From: Methanoregula sp.
GTDB taxonomy: Archaea > Halobacteriota > Methanomicrobia > Methanomicrobiales > Methanospirillaceae
Direction of reading: 5' to 3'
Assembly (NCBI GenBank): GCA_003157895.1
Contig: PMKW01000053.1
Span: 5,095 to 28,626, forward strand
Length of the DNA stretch: 23,532 nt
In this document: positions 8,896 through 16,285 of the stretch, piece by piece
Position numbering within the stretch: position 1 is the first letter of the stretch
How the letters are laid out: every line of letters starts with the position of its first letter
The notes under the pieces: generated by a model
Seen by the model: only the letters and a program-made list of their open reading frames with translations
The model's database searches: none
What the model was told of the DNA's origin: nothing
Position numbers and translations under genes: made by a program

Positions 8896-8940
8896 CCCGG
8901 GAATATCCGGGTAATACTTAACAGATAGATCCGCCCCCCA
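8896..8940 (+). promoter_or_regulatory. Promoter and possible operator of the radical SAM-AAA-WD40-Hsp70 operon
   Basis: An inverted repeat CCCGG-N6-CCGGG (8896-8911) abuts a TATA-like TAATACTTAA (8912-8921). Then follow AGATAG (8923-8928) and ATCCGCCCCCCA (8929-8940). Transcription would begin near 8942 and leave a leader of about 40 nt before the ATG at 8983. The CCGGGT / AGATAG / ATCCGCCCCCCA blocks match those at the hisF promoter (2506-2539). Confidence 0.5.
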
Positions 8941-8982
8941 CCGGAATTGTTTTTAGCCAGGAGAGAAAAAGGCGGAAAAATA

Positions 8983-9627
8983 ATGGTGATACCGAACAAC
9001 AACCCCGGATGCCGGCCGATACGTATGCTCAACCTTGCGGGTTTTCTCGGAAAGTCCGAGGTGAACGGGCCCGGCACCCGGGCCGTTGTCTGGGTACGGG
9101 GATGCCCCATCCACTGCCCGGGGTGCTTCAATGAGCAGTTCCAGCCCTTTTCTCCTGCAACCCTGATCCCTGTTGATGAGCTTGCCGGTACTATCCTTTC
9201 TCTTCATGGTATCGATGGAGTCACCTTCTCGGGAGGCGAACCGTTCGCGCAGGCCGGCCCGCTCGCAGCACTGGGAGAACGGCTCCGTGAGGACGGCCTT
9301 TCCATCGTGACCTATACCGGTTATACCCCTTCACAGCTTGCAGCAGGGGATGACCCCGCAATACCTGCCCTCCTCGCGGTGACCGACCTCCTCATTGCCG
9401 GCCCCTATGTTGCAGGACTGGGGGAGGCGGACCCGCTGAAAGGATCCTCAAACCAGCAGGAAATCTCCCTCGGCATGAAGATCGCAATCCCCAAAAGGGG
9501 CGCATTCCTGCACCCTGCATGCAGCAGGATAGAATTCTCGATAGCGTCTGACGGTACCGTTACCACCACGGGTTTCCCGGCACCGGCCCTTGTCGAACAG
9601 CTGGAATCGCGCTGCAGGGGTGCATGA
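8983..9627 (+). CDS. NrdG/PFL-activase-like radical SAM protein (4Fe-4S single-cluster family)
   Basis: Small (214 aa) radical SAM enzyme of the activase type. The cluster motif is CPIHCPGC (Cys 41, 45, 48; CX3CX2C) and the SAM-binding GGE is at 84-86 in TFSGGEPFAQ. GPYVAGL (140-146) and LKGSSNQ (152-158) match the short activating-enzyme family seen in NrdG. The start at 8983 has AGGCGG about 8 nt upstream; an upstream TTG at 8947 is less likely. No class III ribonucleotide reductase (nrdD) or other glycyl radical enzyme is nearby, so NrdG function is doubtful. Its stop is 1 nt before the DUF1257 start, and it opens a six-gene operon. It probably modifies or activates a component of that operon, but the target is unknown. 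Confidence 0.85.
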   Translation: MVIPNNNPGCRPIRMLNLAGFLGKSEVNGPGTRAVVWVRGCPIHCPGCFNEQFQPFSPATLIPVDELAGTILSLHGIDGVTFSGGEPFAQAGPLAALGERLREDGLSIVTYTGYTPSQLAAGDDPAIPALLAVTDLLIAGPYVAGLGEADPLKGSSNQQEISLGMKIAIPKRGAFLHPACSRIEFSIASDGTVTTTGFPAPALVEQLESRCRGA

Positions 9628-9628
9628 G

Positions 9629-10027
9629 ATGTCGCATTACAGCCGGGTCAGGACACAGTTCCGGCACCGCGAGGCGCTCATCGCCTGCCTCAAAAACCTT
9701 GGCTATGATGTCGAGACCGACACGGTCATCCGGGGTCACCACGGCGAGCATGAAGTGGATATCGCGGTGAGGAAGGCAAAAGGCTATGGCGTCGGTTTCG
9801 TAAAAAGCCCGGACGGTACCTATGATATGGTGGCCGACTGGTGGGGCGTGGCAGGAACCGACGAGCGGAAGATCACGCAGGAGCTTGCAGAGCAGGCCGA
9901 TGCGATCCAGAAGGAGTATGCAAAAAAGATGGTCCTCGAACAGGCGGCCCTGGACGGGTTTGAGGTTGTCTCCCAGACCGAGGAACAGGATGGCACGCTG
10001 CGTATCGTAATAAGGAGATGGGAATGA
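9629..10027 (+). CDS. DUF1257 (Ycf35-type) protein
   Basis: 132-aa protein matching the DUF1257 family, which includes Ycf35 of cyanobacteria and red-algal plastids. Family hallmarks are the N-terminal MSHYSRVRTQF, LGYDVE (24-29), IRGHHGE (34-40), YGVGFVK (53-59), the strongly conserved VADWWGV (68-74), KITQ (81-84) and the C-terminal LRIVIRRWE. The function of the family is not established. No transmembrane segment or signal is visible, so it should be cytoplasmic. The start codon lies 1 nt after the upstream TGA, with GGGGTG nearby, and the last codons overlap the AAA gene by 4 nt (ATGA). Tight coupling on both sides suggests matched production with the radical SAM protein and the ATPase. 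Confidence 0.9.
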   Translation: MSHYSRVRTQFRHREALIACLKNLGYDVETDTVIRGHHGEHEVDIAVRKAKGYGVGFVKSPDGTYDMVADWWGVAGTDERKITQELAEQADAIQKEYAKKMVLEQAALDGFEVVSQTEEQDGTLRIVIRRWE

Positions 10028-11592
10028 TGCAACACCAGGAACCGGACTTCTCAAGAAAACTCAATATCTCGCTTCGCGCAAGGGTCACCCTCATCGTCGT
10101 GATGACTCCTGAAGAAGAACGCGTGGTCTCGAAGATTAAGGAGGTCTGCGATACGTGGGACCCGCCCCGGCAGTGCGTGACGTGGGATTCCGTGGACGGG
10201 TTTGAGGTCATTGCGGGGAACAAGAACTTCCACACCCAGTCCCGCGACCCGCTCGCGGCACTCGATGACATCCAGAAGACCGATGAGAACGCGGTGCTCG
10301 TCTTAAAAGACTTCCACGAGTACTGGAACAACCCGCAGGTGAAGCGCCGGATCCGCTCCTTCTCCCAGAAGTTCCGGTACAATCGCCGCTCGATCGTGAT
10401 CGTTACCCCGGTTTCGCGGGTCCCGGAGGAGATCCGGGACGAGGCGGTCCTCGTCCACTTCCCGCCGCCCGGTGCTGCCGAGCTCTCCGCCGATCTTGAT
10501 CTGCTCCTTGCAACGAGCGGGATAGCCCACGCGCTCTCGAAAACGGGCAAAGAGAAGATCATCCAGGCAGCGCTCGGCATGACCTTAAACCAGGCCCGCC
10601 GCTCCTTCTCAAAGGCGATCGTCACGAAAGGGACGCTCGATGATGCAGACATCGACACCATCATCGCTGACAAAAAGGACATCCTGAGCCAGTCGGATGC
10701 GCTCGAATTTTACAGCCTCACCGAGGCACCCGAAAACGTGGGCGGCCTTGCGATCCTCAAGGACTGGCTCCGTCTCCGCGAGCGGGCGTTCACCGAAGAA
10801 GCCCGTGACTACGGCCTTCCCTCCCCCAAGGGTATCGCCCTTGTCGGCATCCCCGGGACCGGCAAGAGCCTGACCGCGAAGATGATCGCCGACCTCTGGC
10901 ACCTGCCGCTCCTCCGTCTCGACGTGGGTGCCCTCTTCGGGAGTCTTGTCGGGGAGTCCGAGGAACGTACGCGGCGGGCACTCTCCCTTGCCGAGACGAT
11001 CGCCCCCTGCATCCTCTGGGTGGACGAGATCGAGAAGGCGTTCGCGTTCGGGAGCGGTGATGCCGGAACGAGCCAGCGGGTCTTTGCACACCTCCTGACA
11101 TGGATGCAGGACAAGACCTCGCCCTGCTTTGTGGTGGCAACTGCCAATAATATTGCAGCGCTCCCGCCGGAACTCCTGCGGAAAGGGCGGTTTGACGAGA
11201 TCTTCTTCCTTGACCTGCCAAACACCAGCGAGCGGCGCGAGATCTTTACCGTTCACTTAAAGAAGCGCAAGTGTGTCCCTGCCGATTACGACCTCGATCA
11301 ACTGGCACGGGAGAGCGAGGGGTATGTCGGCGCCGAGATTGAACAGATCGTTATCGACGCAATGTATCTTGCCTTCAATGAGAACATGCGGCGGGTGACT
11401 ATGGAAGACATCCTTGCCTGCATCCGGAAGCAGGTCCCGCTCTCGATCTCCCAGCGCGAAACGGTTGCCTCCCTCCGGGCATACCTTGCGGAAGGGCGGG
11501 CTGTGTCCGCTTCCCGTCCCGCAACCCAGCCGGAGATCCCGGCCGGGCAGAAGACCATCGCGCTTGAGACCTTCGACACCGCCCTGACGTGA
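10024..11592 (+). CDS. Ycf46-type AAA+ ATPase
   Basis: 522-aa ATPase with two parts. Residues 1-230 form an N-terminal domain resembling that of Ycf46, with VLVLKDFHEYW (91-101) and IVIVTPVSRVPEEI (124-137), a Walker-B-like and following strand without a Walker A. Residues 235-480 form a classical AAA module: Walker A GIPGTGKS (275-282), Walker B CILWVDEIE (329-337), sensor-1 region VVATANN (370-376), arginine finger region RKGRFDE (386-392) and sensor-2 region YVGAEIE (434-440). All catalytic residues are present, so it should hydrolyse ATP and act as a hexameric remodeller. The ATG at 10024 is chosen for AAGGAG 6 nt upstream; ATGs at 10018 and 10027 are alternatives. The substrate is unknown, but tight coupling to DUF1257 and the WD40 gene makes those candidate partners. 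Confidence 0.9.
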   Translation: MMQHQEPDFSRKLNISLRARVTLIVVMTPEEERVVSKIKEVCDTWDPPRQCVTWDSVDGFEVIAGNKNFHTQSRDPLAALDDIQKTDENAVLVLKDFHEYWNNPQVKRRIRSFSQKFRYNRRSIVIVTPVSRVPEEIRDEAVLVHFPPPGAAELSADLDLLLATSGIAHALSKTGKEKIIQAALGMTLNQARRSFSKAIVTKGTLDDADIDTIIADKKDILSQSDALEFYSLTEAPENVGGLAILKDWLRLRERAFTEEARDYGLPSPKGIALVGIPGTGKSLTAKMIADLWHLPLLRLDVGALFGSLVGESEERTRRALSLAETIAPCILWVDEIEKAFAFGSGDAGTSQRVFAHLLTWMQDKTSPCFVVATANNIAALPPELLRKGRFDEIFFLDLPNTSERREIFTVHLKKRKCVPADYDLDQLARESEGYVGAEIEQIVIDAMYLAFNENMRRVTMEDILACIRKQVPLSISQRETVASLRAYLAEGRAVSASRPATQPEIPAGQKTIALETFDTALT

Positions 11593-11596
11593 AGCA

Positions 11597-14392
11597 ATGA
11601 AGCCCTGTGGCCGTTTTCCCCTCATCAGCCCGTTGCTGTACCGGCTGTCCGTGCAGCGGGTTGCCCGCAGGGCAGCAGCCGGTGACGTGCCTGCTGTGCG
11701 GGAACTGGCAGCAGTCTTCTGCACCTCTCCCTCTCCCAAAACCCGGTTCATTGCCGGGCAGGGACTCCGGCTCCTGAAAACCATGGAACAGATCGATCTG
11801 CTCTGCCAGGAGAGTCTCCTCCGGGACAACGATGACCTGCTGGCCCTTGCCTGCTTATGCCAGTACCTTCCCTCTGGTCCTGCAGAGCAGGCCCTCTGGT
11901 TTTTCAGTACATCCCGACTAGAAGATCTCCACCGGCTCGACCCGGAAGACTACTGCCCGCTTCTCGCCGCAGGGTACCGGAGAGCGTCCGCAGCGGTCCG
12001 TGCCCGGGCCCGGAGTGCAGCCTGCACGAACGGGTCCTGCTCCCTGCTCGCCCGTACCCTTGCCGGTCCCGTTGTCACGCAGCATGCCGGCGACTGGTCG
12101 TACGATGAATGGGAAATTGTCGTAAGAGGCCTGATAGGTAAAGAGCAGTGGGAGGATCTCTGGCTTCTTGTGTTTCTCGCCCCGCTCCCCCTTGCGCACA
12201 CCGCGATAACTGCGCTGAAGAAAGCCGGCTGGACACCCCCGGGAGACGATAAGCTCCTCTGGGACGATATTATTGCAGCCCTGCCGGACCGCTGGACCTG
12301 CCCGGTGCCGGCTGGGCAGGTCCGGGACCCGGTCGGGAGACCGGCAAGCCAGGTGAGCCGGCTCTGCTTCTCTCCCGACGGTTCCCTGCTTGCGACCGGC
12401 TGTTGTGACGGGATGGTTGCGGTCTGTCGCACGGCTTCCCCGGGGGCCGCTTTGGAATTTTCAGCCGTGCCGGGCTCCATCCGGTTCCTCGCGCTCTCTG
12501 CCGATAACGCCCATCTCGTGTACGGTGGGGACGACGGGATGGTTCATGCGTACAGCCTGCAGGATCGTGCCTGCATCTGGTCATGGGAGGGATATGGGGG
12601 AGCAACGGCCCTCACCCTTTCTCCTGACAGCCGTTCCGTATTCATCAGTGATGAAAAGGGCATCCTGCACGTGCTGGACATCCGCGACGGGAGGGTGCTC
12701 TTGACGATACCGCTTCACCCGTCACCCGTCACCTCCATCACACTTTCTCCCTGCGATTCCACGGTTGCCTGCGGGCACGTGGACGGTACGGTCTCTCTGG
12801 CAGATTCCGCAGATACGAGCAGCCTGAGGATTCTTTGCGGCAACGACAGCCCGGTCCGATCTCTCACCTTCAGCACGGTGGGAACGGAGCTCCTTGTCAT
12901 CTGCGAGCAGGTGTCTCCCACCCTCTGGAATGTTGCCAGCGGGACAAAGACCCGGGTCTTTTCCGGCTCTTTCGGGCGGTCATCCTGCAGCGCAGTATCT
13001 GCCGAAGGCGGGTGGTTTGCACTCGGGGGAGACGACCATATGCTCCGGTGCTGGAAAAGAGGGGAACCGTTGCCGGCAACCGTCATCCCGCAGTACAGTC
13101 GCCAGATCACCTGCTGCTCCGCAGTCCCGGAGGGGAGTCTCCTTGCCACCGGTTTCCATGACGGTACGATCCGGATCTATCATATGCCCAAAGGACGCCT
13201 CCTCAGGGAGTATAAAGGGCACCAGAAAACCATTATATCCTGTGCCATGAGCCCCGACGGAGACCGGCTTGCCACGGTCAGCTGGGACGGCACCACAAAA
13301 CTCTGGCGGCTCCCGAAGGGGGAGATCCTGCGGACGCTGGACGCACATGCGGGAGGGATTATCTCCCTCGCCGGACCTGCCGGCACCCTCATCGCCACGG
13401 TGACGGAAGACGGGTTTGCCCGGATCCTCGAAGGTCCGGACAGCGCCCCGGTCCGTACGATCGATCTCTACACCCCGTCTGTCCGGGCAGCGGCGGTGAG
13501 CGCCGATGGTATGTACCTTGCCAGCACCGGGGCAGATGCCACGCTCCGGTGCTGGACAATCCGGGACGGGGGCCTCGCTGCTTCAGGTGACCATCTCGCT
13601 ACTTCTCTGCGGTGCTGCACCTTTCTTCCCGACACTTCAGCGCTTGTCACCGGTGGCTGGGACGGGGCCTGCCGCTTCTTCCGGGTCCCGGATCTCAGAC
13701 TCCTCCGGACTATTTTCGGGCATACCAGTATGGTGACCTGTTGTGCCGTTTCGCGGGACGGCTCCCTGCTTGTCACCGGGAGTAATGATACCACGGTCAG
13801 GCTCTGGAGGATCTCAGATACTGAAGCATACGCGGTCCTCCGCGAGTCCCGGTCGGAAGTGGGCGCGGTTGCACTATCGCCGGACGAGACCCTTCTTGCC
13901 ACCGGCAGTGCTGACGGGATGATCCGGTTCTTTAGGCTCCCGCACGGGACACCTGCGGGAGAACTGCCGGTCCTGCCGGGGAAAGTGACCTCCCTTGCTT
14001 TCACTCCGGACGGCTGCATTCTTGCTGCCGGATTTGACTGTGGTACCTGTACCCTCCTGTCCCTGCCGGAGAAGGCCATCCTCCGCGCGATCCCTGCCCA
14101 TTCCGGTGCAGTGACCGGAATTGCCATCCTTCCGGATGGCAGGACCCTGGTGACTGCAGGCAGGGACGGGATGTGCCGGTTCCATCCCCTGCCCCTTACC
14201 CCTTTCCTCGTCCATGCCTGTCTTGCCGATATCCCTGCCGCGGTATCCGGGGAGACATCCGCCCGCGGGAGTGCCGGGGGTGCCCAGTGGGCTTTCCTCC
14301 TCACCCTCCTTACCGCCCGCTTCCGGGGCGAGATCGAAATATGCCCGCCACTGGACGTGTCCGGGTGCTATGATATCCAGATTGTGGGGTGA
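11597..14392 (+). CDS. Large WD40-repeat protein with 15 repeats
   Basis: 931-aa protein with no enzyme motif. Residues 1-250 are probably helical (AARRAAAGDVPAVRELAA, LLLRDNDDLLALACLCQ-type heptads), perhaps a HEAT-like adaptor. From about 250 to 866 I count 15 WD40 units, recognised by V-x-S/C-x-x-S-P-D-G followed by LLATG..DG and an aromatic-containing final strand (for example VSRLCFSPDGSLLATG, IISCAMSPDGDRLATV, VTCCAVSRDGSLLVTG). That would give two seven-blade propellers plus one extra or a velcro half-unit. A tail of about 65 residues follows. No signal peptide is seen, so it is predicted cytoplasmic and a protein-binding scaffold. The start is 4 nt after the AAA stop and the stop is 3 nt before the Hsp70-like start, so it belongs to the operon. 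Confidence 0.88.
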   Translation: MKPCGRFPLISPLLYRLSVQRVARRAAAGDVPAVRELAAVFCTSPSPKTRFIAGQGLRLLKTMEQIDLLCQESLLRDNDDLLALACLCQYLPSGPAEQALWFFSTSRLEDLHRLDPEDYCPLLAAGYRRASAAVRARARSAACTNGSCSLLARTLAGPVVTQHAGDWSYDEWEIVVRGLIGKEQWEDLWLLVFLAPLPLAHTAITALKKAGWTPPGDDKLLWDDIIAALPDRWTCPVPAGQVRDPVGRPASQVSRLCFSPDGSLLATGCCDGMVAVCRTASPGAALEFSAVPGSIRFLALSADNAHLVYGGDDGMVHAYSLQDRACIWSWEGYGGATALTLSPDSRSVFISDEKGILHVLDIRDGRVLLTIPLHPSPVTSITLSPCDSTVACGHVDGTVSLADSADTSSLRILCGNDSPVRSLTFSTVGTELLVICEQVSPTLWNVASGTKTRVFSGSFGRSSCSAVSAEGGWFALGGDDHMLRCWKRGEPLPATVIPQYSRQITCCSAVPEGSLLATGFHDGTIRIYHMPKGRLLREYKGHQKTIISCAMSPDGDRLATVSWDGTTKLWRLPKGEILRTLDAHAGGIISLAGPAGTLIATVTEDGFARILEGPDSAPVRTIDLYTPSVRAAAVSADGMYLASTGADATLRCWTIRDGGLAASGDHLATSLRCCTFLPDTSALVTGGWDGACRFFRVPDLRLLRTIFGHTSMVTCCAVSRDGSLLVTGSNDTTVRLWRISDTEAYAVLRESRSEVGAVALSPDETLLATGSADGMIRFFRLPHGTPAGELPVLPGKVTSLAFTPDGCILAAGFDCGTCTLLSLPEKAILRAIPAHSGAVTGIAILPDGRTLVTAGRDGMCRFHPLPLTPFLVHACLADIPAAVSGETSARGSAGGAQWAFLLTLLTARFRGEIEICPPLDVSGCYDIQIVG

Positions 14393-14395
14393 GCA

Positions 14396-16012
14396 ATGAC
14401 AAACGATGATAACCGGGACAAGAGCGGTGTGCGGCTGGGTGTGGATTTCGGTATCAGCACGATGGTAATCGCCGCCCGCGGCAATGGCCTGGCGTGTCAT
14501 ACCGTGGAATTTGCAGGCCTCTCCCGGGAGTTTCCGGCCATACCGGGGGGTGCACCCGTCCATGGCATCCCGTCCCTTATCCGGTATGAAGGAGGGAAGG
14601 CGGTACAGTACGGTGACGAGGTGGCCCGCGGGGGAGCGGCCGATGGTCCATCAACTGCCCGGTGGCTGTGCCACTACCTGTGCGACGGGAGCCCGGTCAG
14701 GATACCTGCCGGGAACGGCTGTGTGGTGGGATACGAGGAGGCTGCGGCTGATTTTCTGGCCCCGGTCCTCACCCGTGCGCTCAGCCGGTATCCCGGTGCC
14801 GGGCTGGTTTTTACCCTTCCCCGGGATGCACCCGCAGCGTATCCGGAATTCCTGCAGAAGGTTGCCCGGAGAGCAGGAGCAGCATCCTGCTCTGTCCTCA
14901 ATGAGTATCGGGCTGCTGCGGCAGGGTACGGGTACTCCCCCGTTGCCGGGGAGCCTTTTTTTATTGTCACCTTGGCGGAGACCGGACTTGAAGTGACGGT
15001 CCTTGCAGCGGATGACCGGCCTGCAGGCCCGGCCGGGGGAGATCTGCGGGTGCTGGCACGGGCCACCGGATCTGTGGGTTGCCGGGCGCTCGACACCTGG
15101 ATCGCACAGGATCTGCTTATAAAATTCCGACTGCCCGAACGTGATCCGCGGGCTGTACGGATCATGCCGCAGCTCCGGTATGAAGCTGCACGGCTGCGGG
15201 AACACCTTTCCGTTACAGGAGAAAAAGAGGTCCGGCTTAAGGATACCGTGTCGGGGAAGACCTTCACAGCCGTATATACAACAGCAGATCTCGACCGGGT
15301 CCTTGCCAGTCACGACGTTATTCTGTCTCTGGAGGAGTGCATGGGCCGGGCACTCTCCGCAATGCGGATGCAGGGTGGGGACGAAAACCAGGTCCGGGCT
15401 GTGCTCCTCCTCGGGGATGGGTGTGCCCTGACGGCCATACAGGATGCAGTGCGGTCGCGCTTTACCCTGGCCATGCTCTACACCGATCACCCGGTGGATG
15501 CCGTTGCCTGCGGGGCTGCGTTATATGCCGCCCCGGCCCGGCTCAAGGACCGGATCACCTGCTCCTATGCCCTGCGTTACTGGGACTCCGCTGCCCAGGA
15601 GCACCGCTACCGTTTTCTCGTGCACAGCGGTACCCGCTACCCGAGCGCCGGGCAGGTGGCCCGGATCGTTATCAGTGCTGCTTACGACGGCCAGACCCTG
15701 CTGGGGATTCCTCTCTATGAGATCGGGGGTACTGCAGGGGATTCGCCCCCCCTGCTGGAACTGGTCTCGGACACTGGCGGTGGTGTACGGCTTGCCGGCC
15801 CGGCTCAGGACGCGGATTTTGCAGGGAGGATCGTGCACGTTAATGAACGCTCACCCATCCTGCTTGTCGCAACCCCGCCGGCCCGCAAAGGCGAGCCCCG
15901 GTTTGAATGCACGTTCATCATCGATCCTGATCGGAACCTCTGCCTCTCGGCACGCGACCTGGTGACGGGGATGCTCGTGAAAGTGAATGCGCCGGTCCAC
16001 CGGCTGATGTAA
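14396..16012 (+). CDS. Hsp70/DnaK-like protein with degenerate phosphate-2 motif
   Basis: 538-aa member of the actin/Hsp70 superfamily. The phosphate-1 loop LGVDFGISTMVIA (14-26) corresponds to the DnaK GIDLGTT region and keeps the Asp. FTLPRDAPAAYPEFLQK and VLNEYRAAAAGYG (167-179) match the DnaK VPAYF...INEPTAAALAYG region, including the Glu. VLLLGDGCALTAIQDAV (336-352) is the adenosine-binding region, and DHPVDAVACGAAL resembles NPDEAVAVGAA. The phosphate-2 segment reads IVTLAETGLEVTV (190-202) rather than DLGGGTFD, so ATP hydrolysis may be weak or lost. Residues from about 385 resemble a beta-sandwich substrate domain, but there is no DnaK-like helical lid of normal length. GGGGTGA lies just before the start. 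It probably acts as a client-binding or ATP-sensing subunit of the operon's complex, not as general DnaK. Confidence 0.85.
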   Translation: MTNDDNRDKSGVRLGVDFGISTMVIAARGNGLACHTVEFAGLSREFPAIPGGAPVHGIPSLIRYEGGKAVQYGDEVARGGAADGPSTARWLCHYLCDGSPVRIPAGNGCVVGYEEAAADFLAPVLTRALSRYPGAGLVFTLPRDAPAAYPEFLQKVARRAGAASCSVLNEYRAAAAGYGYSPVAGEPFFIVTLAETGLEVTVLAADDRPAGPAGGDLRVLARATGSVGCRALDTWIAQDLLIKFRLPERDPRAVRIMPQLRYEAARLREHLSVTGEKEVRLKDTVSGKTFTAVYTTADLDRVLASHDVILSLEECMGRALSAMRMQGGDENQVRAVLLLGDGCALTAIQDAVRSRFTLAMLYTDHPVDAVACGAALYAAPARLKDRITCSYALRYWDSAAQEHRYRFLVHSGTRYPSAGQVARIVISAAYDGQTLLGIPLYEIGGTAGDSPPLLELVSDTGGGVRLAGPAQDADFAGRIVHVNERSPILLVATPPARKGEPRFECTFIIDPDRNLCLSARDLVTGMLVKVNAPVHRLM

Positions 16013-16032
16013 AATGAAAAGGAGAAGAAACC

Positions 16033-16233
16033 ATGGATATGCAGGAACTCGAGATAACGATTGATAAGGAAGGAAGGGTACAGTTCGCCGTCCGCGGCGT
16101 GCATGGCGAAGGCTGCCTTGGGATTACAAGGAATATCGAAAATGCTGTCGGAACCGTCGAAAAGCGGGGATATACCGCGGAATATTACGAACAACCGGTG
16201 AGCGTCAGCGATCACCGCTCTGTTAACCGCTGA
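16033..16233 (+). CDS. DUF2997 small protein
   Basis: 66-aa protein matching DUF2997: LEITIDKEGRVQFAVRGVHGEGC (residues 6-28) with the family's conserved Gly-x-x-Cys-L stretch, ITRNIENAVGTVE and the terminal YTAEYYEQPV. No function is established. The family is a usual companion of DUF1257 and Ycf46-like ATPases. A good GGAG site (16021-16024) lies 8 nt before the ATG; the ATG at 16039 is an alternative. The 20-nt gap and stronger ribosome site contrast with the 1-4 nt spacing of the genes upstream and would fit production at a higher level than the large subunits. It is the last gene of the operon and is followed by TTTTT at 16256-16260. Confidence 0.85.
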   Translation: MDMQELEITIDKEGRVQFAVRGVHGEGCLGITRNIENAVGTVEKRGYTAEYYEQPVSVSDHRSVNR

Positions 16234-16270
16234 CTTTCTCTAAAACTTTACCGGGTTTTTGCAGGGCATT

Positions 16271-16278
16271 AAAAAAAA
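16271..16278 (-). terminator. T8 terminator after nfo
   Basis: On the minus strand an uninterrupted T8 run lies about 8 nt past the nfo stop codon, in the 52-nt gap between the convergent DUF2997 and nfo genes. Confidence 0.6.
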
Positions 16279-16285
16279 TATATTC

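Noticed and set aside
8983..9627. Naming the gene nrdG
   Set aside because: No nrdD is adjacent and the operon context points to a different partner.
14396..16012. Naming the gene dnaK
   Set aside because: The phosphate-2 motif and lid are missing, and there is no grpE or dnaJ neighbour.
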